A stretch of 14,930 bases of DNA from TMED27 sp045106175 (lineage in GTDB: Bacteria; Pseudomonadota; Alphaproteobacteria; Micavibrionales; Micavibrionaceae). Within the stretch, counting starts at the first letter, position 1; every line of letters starts with the position of its first letter. The DNA lies in NCBI GenBank assembly GCA_045106175.1, contig JBGCEF010000002.1:1-14930 (forward strand), given 5' to 3'. Under the pieces are notes generated by a model. The model worked only from the letters and a program-made list of their open reading frames with translations. It ran no database searches and was not told where the DNA came from. Positions 13,483-14,930 of this stretch are shown one piece after another. The position numbers and the translations under genes were made by a program.

Positions 13483-13982
13483 GCATTTTCAAGCTCATGC
13501 CTAGCGATAAAATCATTCACTTGATCTGGGTCTGCGGCAATATGGCGCAGTAGGTCTAAGGCTTGAAATTCAGAACGTCTGTACATGTCTGGATCTTTCA
13601 ATCCTGCCCCTTTTAGATACTCAACCATATCCAAAAACGTGTTAAGCGTGAGTACAGCGTAAATACCTTGAGGTCCAAAATTACCATGTGCTCTATCTTC
13701 TAAGCGTAAATCTTCATAATCCTTACTGGAACGTGTTGTGGCGCGTTGCTCGGCATGCTGGCGAATTTGCTCTAACCAAGTCACAGTATCAAATGCCTTT
13801 TGATCGTCACGTTGCAGATATTGTTGGCGTCTGGCTGTATTTCGTCCAGGTGTTCGCACTTGAACACGATTTAACTTACCATCCGGTCCACGCTGATAGA
13901 CAAAGGAGTCCTGCATCTGATCGGCATTTTCAATACCAGCAATAGAGCTGTTCGATAATTCTGTGTGGGCGTGGTTATCCAT
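13479..13982 (-). CDS. Hypothetical protein, 167 residues
   Basis: I do not recognise this protein. It is soluble, charged and predicted largely helical. The N-terminal 60 residues look disordered and basic (R-T-P-G-R-N-T-A-R-R-Q-Q). Residues 65-100 have a coiled-coil-like pattern with many Gln, Glu and Arg; residues 105-130 contain the only hydrophobic stretch (G-I-Y-A-V-L-T-L-N-T-F-L-D-M-V), too short to be certain as a membrane helix. The C terminus is helical. AGGA (complement of 13992-13995) is about 9 nt before the ATG and a promoter is visible upstream. Its stop overlaps the protease stop by 4 nt, in convergent orientation. Function unknown. Confidence 0.75.
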   Translation of the reverse strand: MDNHAHTELSNSSIAGIENADQMQDSFVYQRGPDGKLNRVQVRTPGRNTARRQQYLQRDDQKAFDTVTWLEQIRQHAEQRATTRSSKDYEDLRLEDRAHGNFGPQGIYAVLTLNTFLDMVEYLKGAGLKDPDMYRRSEFQALDLLRHIAADPDQVNDFIARHELENA

Positions 13983-14009
13983 ATTTTTTAATCCTATCTA
14001 TACTCTAAA

Positions 14010-14037
14010 ACTACAGTAAAACTGCGCCTTTTGTCAA
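14010..14037 (-). promoter_or_regulatory. Promoter for the 167-residue gene
   Basis: On the minus strand, a perfect TTGACA (complement of 14032-14037) lies 16 nt before TGTAGT (complement of 14010-14015). The predicted start near 14003 gives a leader of about 20 nt that includes the Shine-Dalgarno. Confidence 0.55.
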
Positions 14038-14062
14038 ATTTGCAAACATTTTTAATATCAAA

Positions 14063-14089
14063 AAAAAGCCCATGGTTCATGTGCTTTTT
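14063..14089 (-). terminator. Hairpin with U-run, probable terminator of the 150-residue gene
   Basis: AAAAAGC (14063-14069) pairs with GCTTTTT (14083-14089), with CATG/CATG inside across one mismatch and a GTT loop. Read leftwards it ends in a run of eight U residues (complement of 14060-14067). The same structure would also serve rightward transcription weakly. Confidence 0.65.
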
Positions 14090-14100
14090 CTAGATTCTCC

Positions 14101-14171
14101 AAAAATAGAAAAGACACGGGATGCTGTGTGCTCTGTTAATAAAATCCCGTGTCTTTCTCGCTGCTATTTTT
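14101..14171 (-). terminator. Large inverted repeat, 13-bp perfect stem, second probable terminator
   Basis: AAAGACACGGGAT (14110-14122) is perfectly complementary to 14144-14156 across a 21-nt loop. Outside it, AAAAATAG (14101-14108) pairs with CTATTTTT (14164-14171), with a 7-nt asymmetric insert. Read leftwards the stem is followed by a U-rich tract. It lies between the 150-residue gene and the other hairpin, so the two act in series. Confidence 0.6.
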
Positions 14172-14186
14172 GTCCCCACAAAAATT

Positions 14187-14639
14187 CTAATTCCAATAAT
14201 AACTAGGTGTCATTTCATGCGTTGGATTAATTTTCAACGTTGATAAAAACCAGTCTGGCGCTCGCTTAGCGACAGGTTCAACGGGTGAAACATCACTCGC
14301 AAAATATTCAAAATCTTCAATCCTCGGGCTAAGCGCTACTTCATGCGCTGGTTCTGCCCAATAAGGAGTAAGCTCAAAGGCATGCGGCGCATTTGCATGT
14401 AACGCCGGTATAAACCAATTTGGTTCATGTTTGGCCTCGGGTTCTATTGATGAAAAATCATTGGCGGCATAACCAAAAGTTTCAATCGGCGGTAAAACCC
14501 AATTCACATCTGGCGTGTCACTTTCCTTATAACCGCCACGTGTTAATTGTCTGCTAAATTCGGCCAATCCTTGACCTGCTTCTAAATTCCCCACGGTGCC
14601 AGCGAGGCCCGCGAGTGATCCTGTACTAAGTACACTCAT
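14187..14639 (-). CDS. Hypothetical protein with a 55-residue tandem repeat
   Basis: I do not recognise this 150-residue protein. After a small glycine/leucine-rich N terminus (residues 1-27), it holds two copies of a unit with period 55. Residues 52-80 and 107-135 match at 15 of 29 positions, with shared I-E-x-F-x-Y-x-A-x-D-x-S-x-x-E-P-x-A-K-x-x-P-x-W-F, and both units end near a tyrosine-tryptophan (93-94 and 148-149). A weaker trace, T-P-D-V-N-W, is seen near residue 42. It is acidic and aromatic-rich, with no signal peptide or cysteine. GGGGAT lies about 8 nt before the ATG and a near-consensus promoter is upstream. Function unknown; a repeat-based binding or display role is only a guess. 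Confidence 0.75.
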   Translation of the reverse strand: MSVLSTGSLAGLAGTVGNLEAGQGLAEFSRQLTRGGYKESDTPDVNWVLPPIETFGYAANDFSSIEPEAKHEPNWFIPALHANAPHAFELTPYWAEPAHEVALSPRIEDFEYFASDVSPVEPVAKRAPDWFLSTLKINPTHEMTPSYYWN

Positions 14640-14702
14640 TGCTTCATCCCCATTTCTGTTACGTATTGTCTTAACGACTTATTTTTTTGATTTATTGGAT
14701 GC

Positions 14703-14731
14703 ATCATAAATGATTCTTTTTGCCATGTCAA
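14703..14731 (-). promoter_or_regulatory. Near-consensus promoter for the repeat protein gene
   Basis: On the minus strand TTGACA (complement of 14726-14731) stands 17 nt from TATGAT (complement of 14703-14708). The predicted start near 14696 leaves a leader of about 57 nt. It is the best promoter in the window. Confidence 0.75.
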
Positions 14732-14894
14732 TAAAACATTTCCGTTATGCAATTTATGCATGATTTGCCATAGAACATACCTTTAAAACAGCAATAAGTC
14801 ATATCAATCAAGCGTTTGTCACTTGAACCCTCTTGCTTTTAAGAAGAGACCTAGGCACGCTAATAAAAAATTACTGAATAAATGTAGGGCTCAT

Positions 14895-14930
14895 ATGACA
14901 GACAACGCAAAATCACAAAAGATTGATATG
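14895..14930 (+). CDS. Start of a rightward gene cut by the window edge
   Basis: Twelve codons (M-T-D-N-A-K-S-Q-K-I-D-M) are open to the end of the window. TAGGG (14885-14889) is 5 nt before the ATG. It is too short to identify. The 255 nt between it and the repeat protein gene hold the minus-strand promoter above and a small ATGCA/TGCAT inverted repeat near 14747-14761, but I see no convincing rightward promoter. Confidence 0.45.
   Translation, partial: MTDNAKSQKIDM

Noticed and set aside
14816..14844. Rightward promoter with TTGTCA at 14816
   Set aside because: The sequence 17 nt on (TTAAGA) is a poor -10, and other choices fit no better.

Overview
The window looks like the chromosome of an alphaproteobacterium with moderate GC content. 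The evidence is the gene order rpsH-rplF-rplR-rpsE-rpmD-rplO-(x)-secY-adk-(x)-rpsM-rpsK-rpoA-rplQ, a short 193-residue adenylate kinase directly behind secY, and an HtrA/Deg protease with two PDZ domains. A Micavibrionales-like or related lineage is a guess only; no rRNA or tRNA is present to settle it.

Positions 1-9036, all plus strand, hold the 3' part of the spc operon and the alpha operon: the tail of rpsH, then L6, L18, S5, L30, L15, SecY, Adk, S13, S11, RpoA and L17. Together these build the ribosome, the Sec translocon channel, the nucleotide pool enzyme and the RNA polymerase alpha subunit. The cluster is not continuous. An intrinsic terminator follows rplO, and an exported HExxH-type protein sits between rplO and secY. 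An unrecognised protein with its own, probably leaderless, promoter sits between adk and rpsM. A good promoter and a foldable leader precede rpsM. The gaps rpsK-rpoA (93 nt) and rpoA-rplQ (252 nt) are rich in hairpins, and the latter holds a 24-nt imperfect palindrome repeated exactly 100 bp apart. L30 carries a long Lys/Ala/Pro-rich N-terminal tail. A terminator closes the cluster after rplQ.

Positions 9098-9808 hold two small convergent genes of unknown function. Positions 9840-12044 (minus) are a tight unit panB-panC-hupE: the first two enzymes committed to pantothenate synthesis, overlapping by GTGA, followed 7 nt later by a HupE/UreJ-type nickel/cobalt permease. The unknown 101-residue gene may be the last member. 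panB is divergent from a DegP/HtrA-like periplasmic protease (12064-13482, plus) with only 19 bp between their start codons and no visible Shine-Dalgarno on either side.

The right end (13479-14930) holds an unknown 167-residue gene whose stop codon overlaps that of the protease, a pair of strong hairpins, and an unknown 150-residue protein built from a 55-residue tandem repeat behind a near-consensus promoter. The first codons of a rightward gene run off the edge. I found no mobile element, CRISPR array, tRNA or rRNA.
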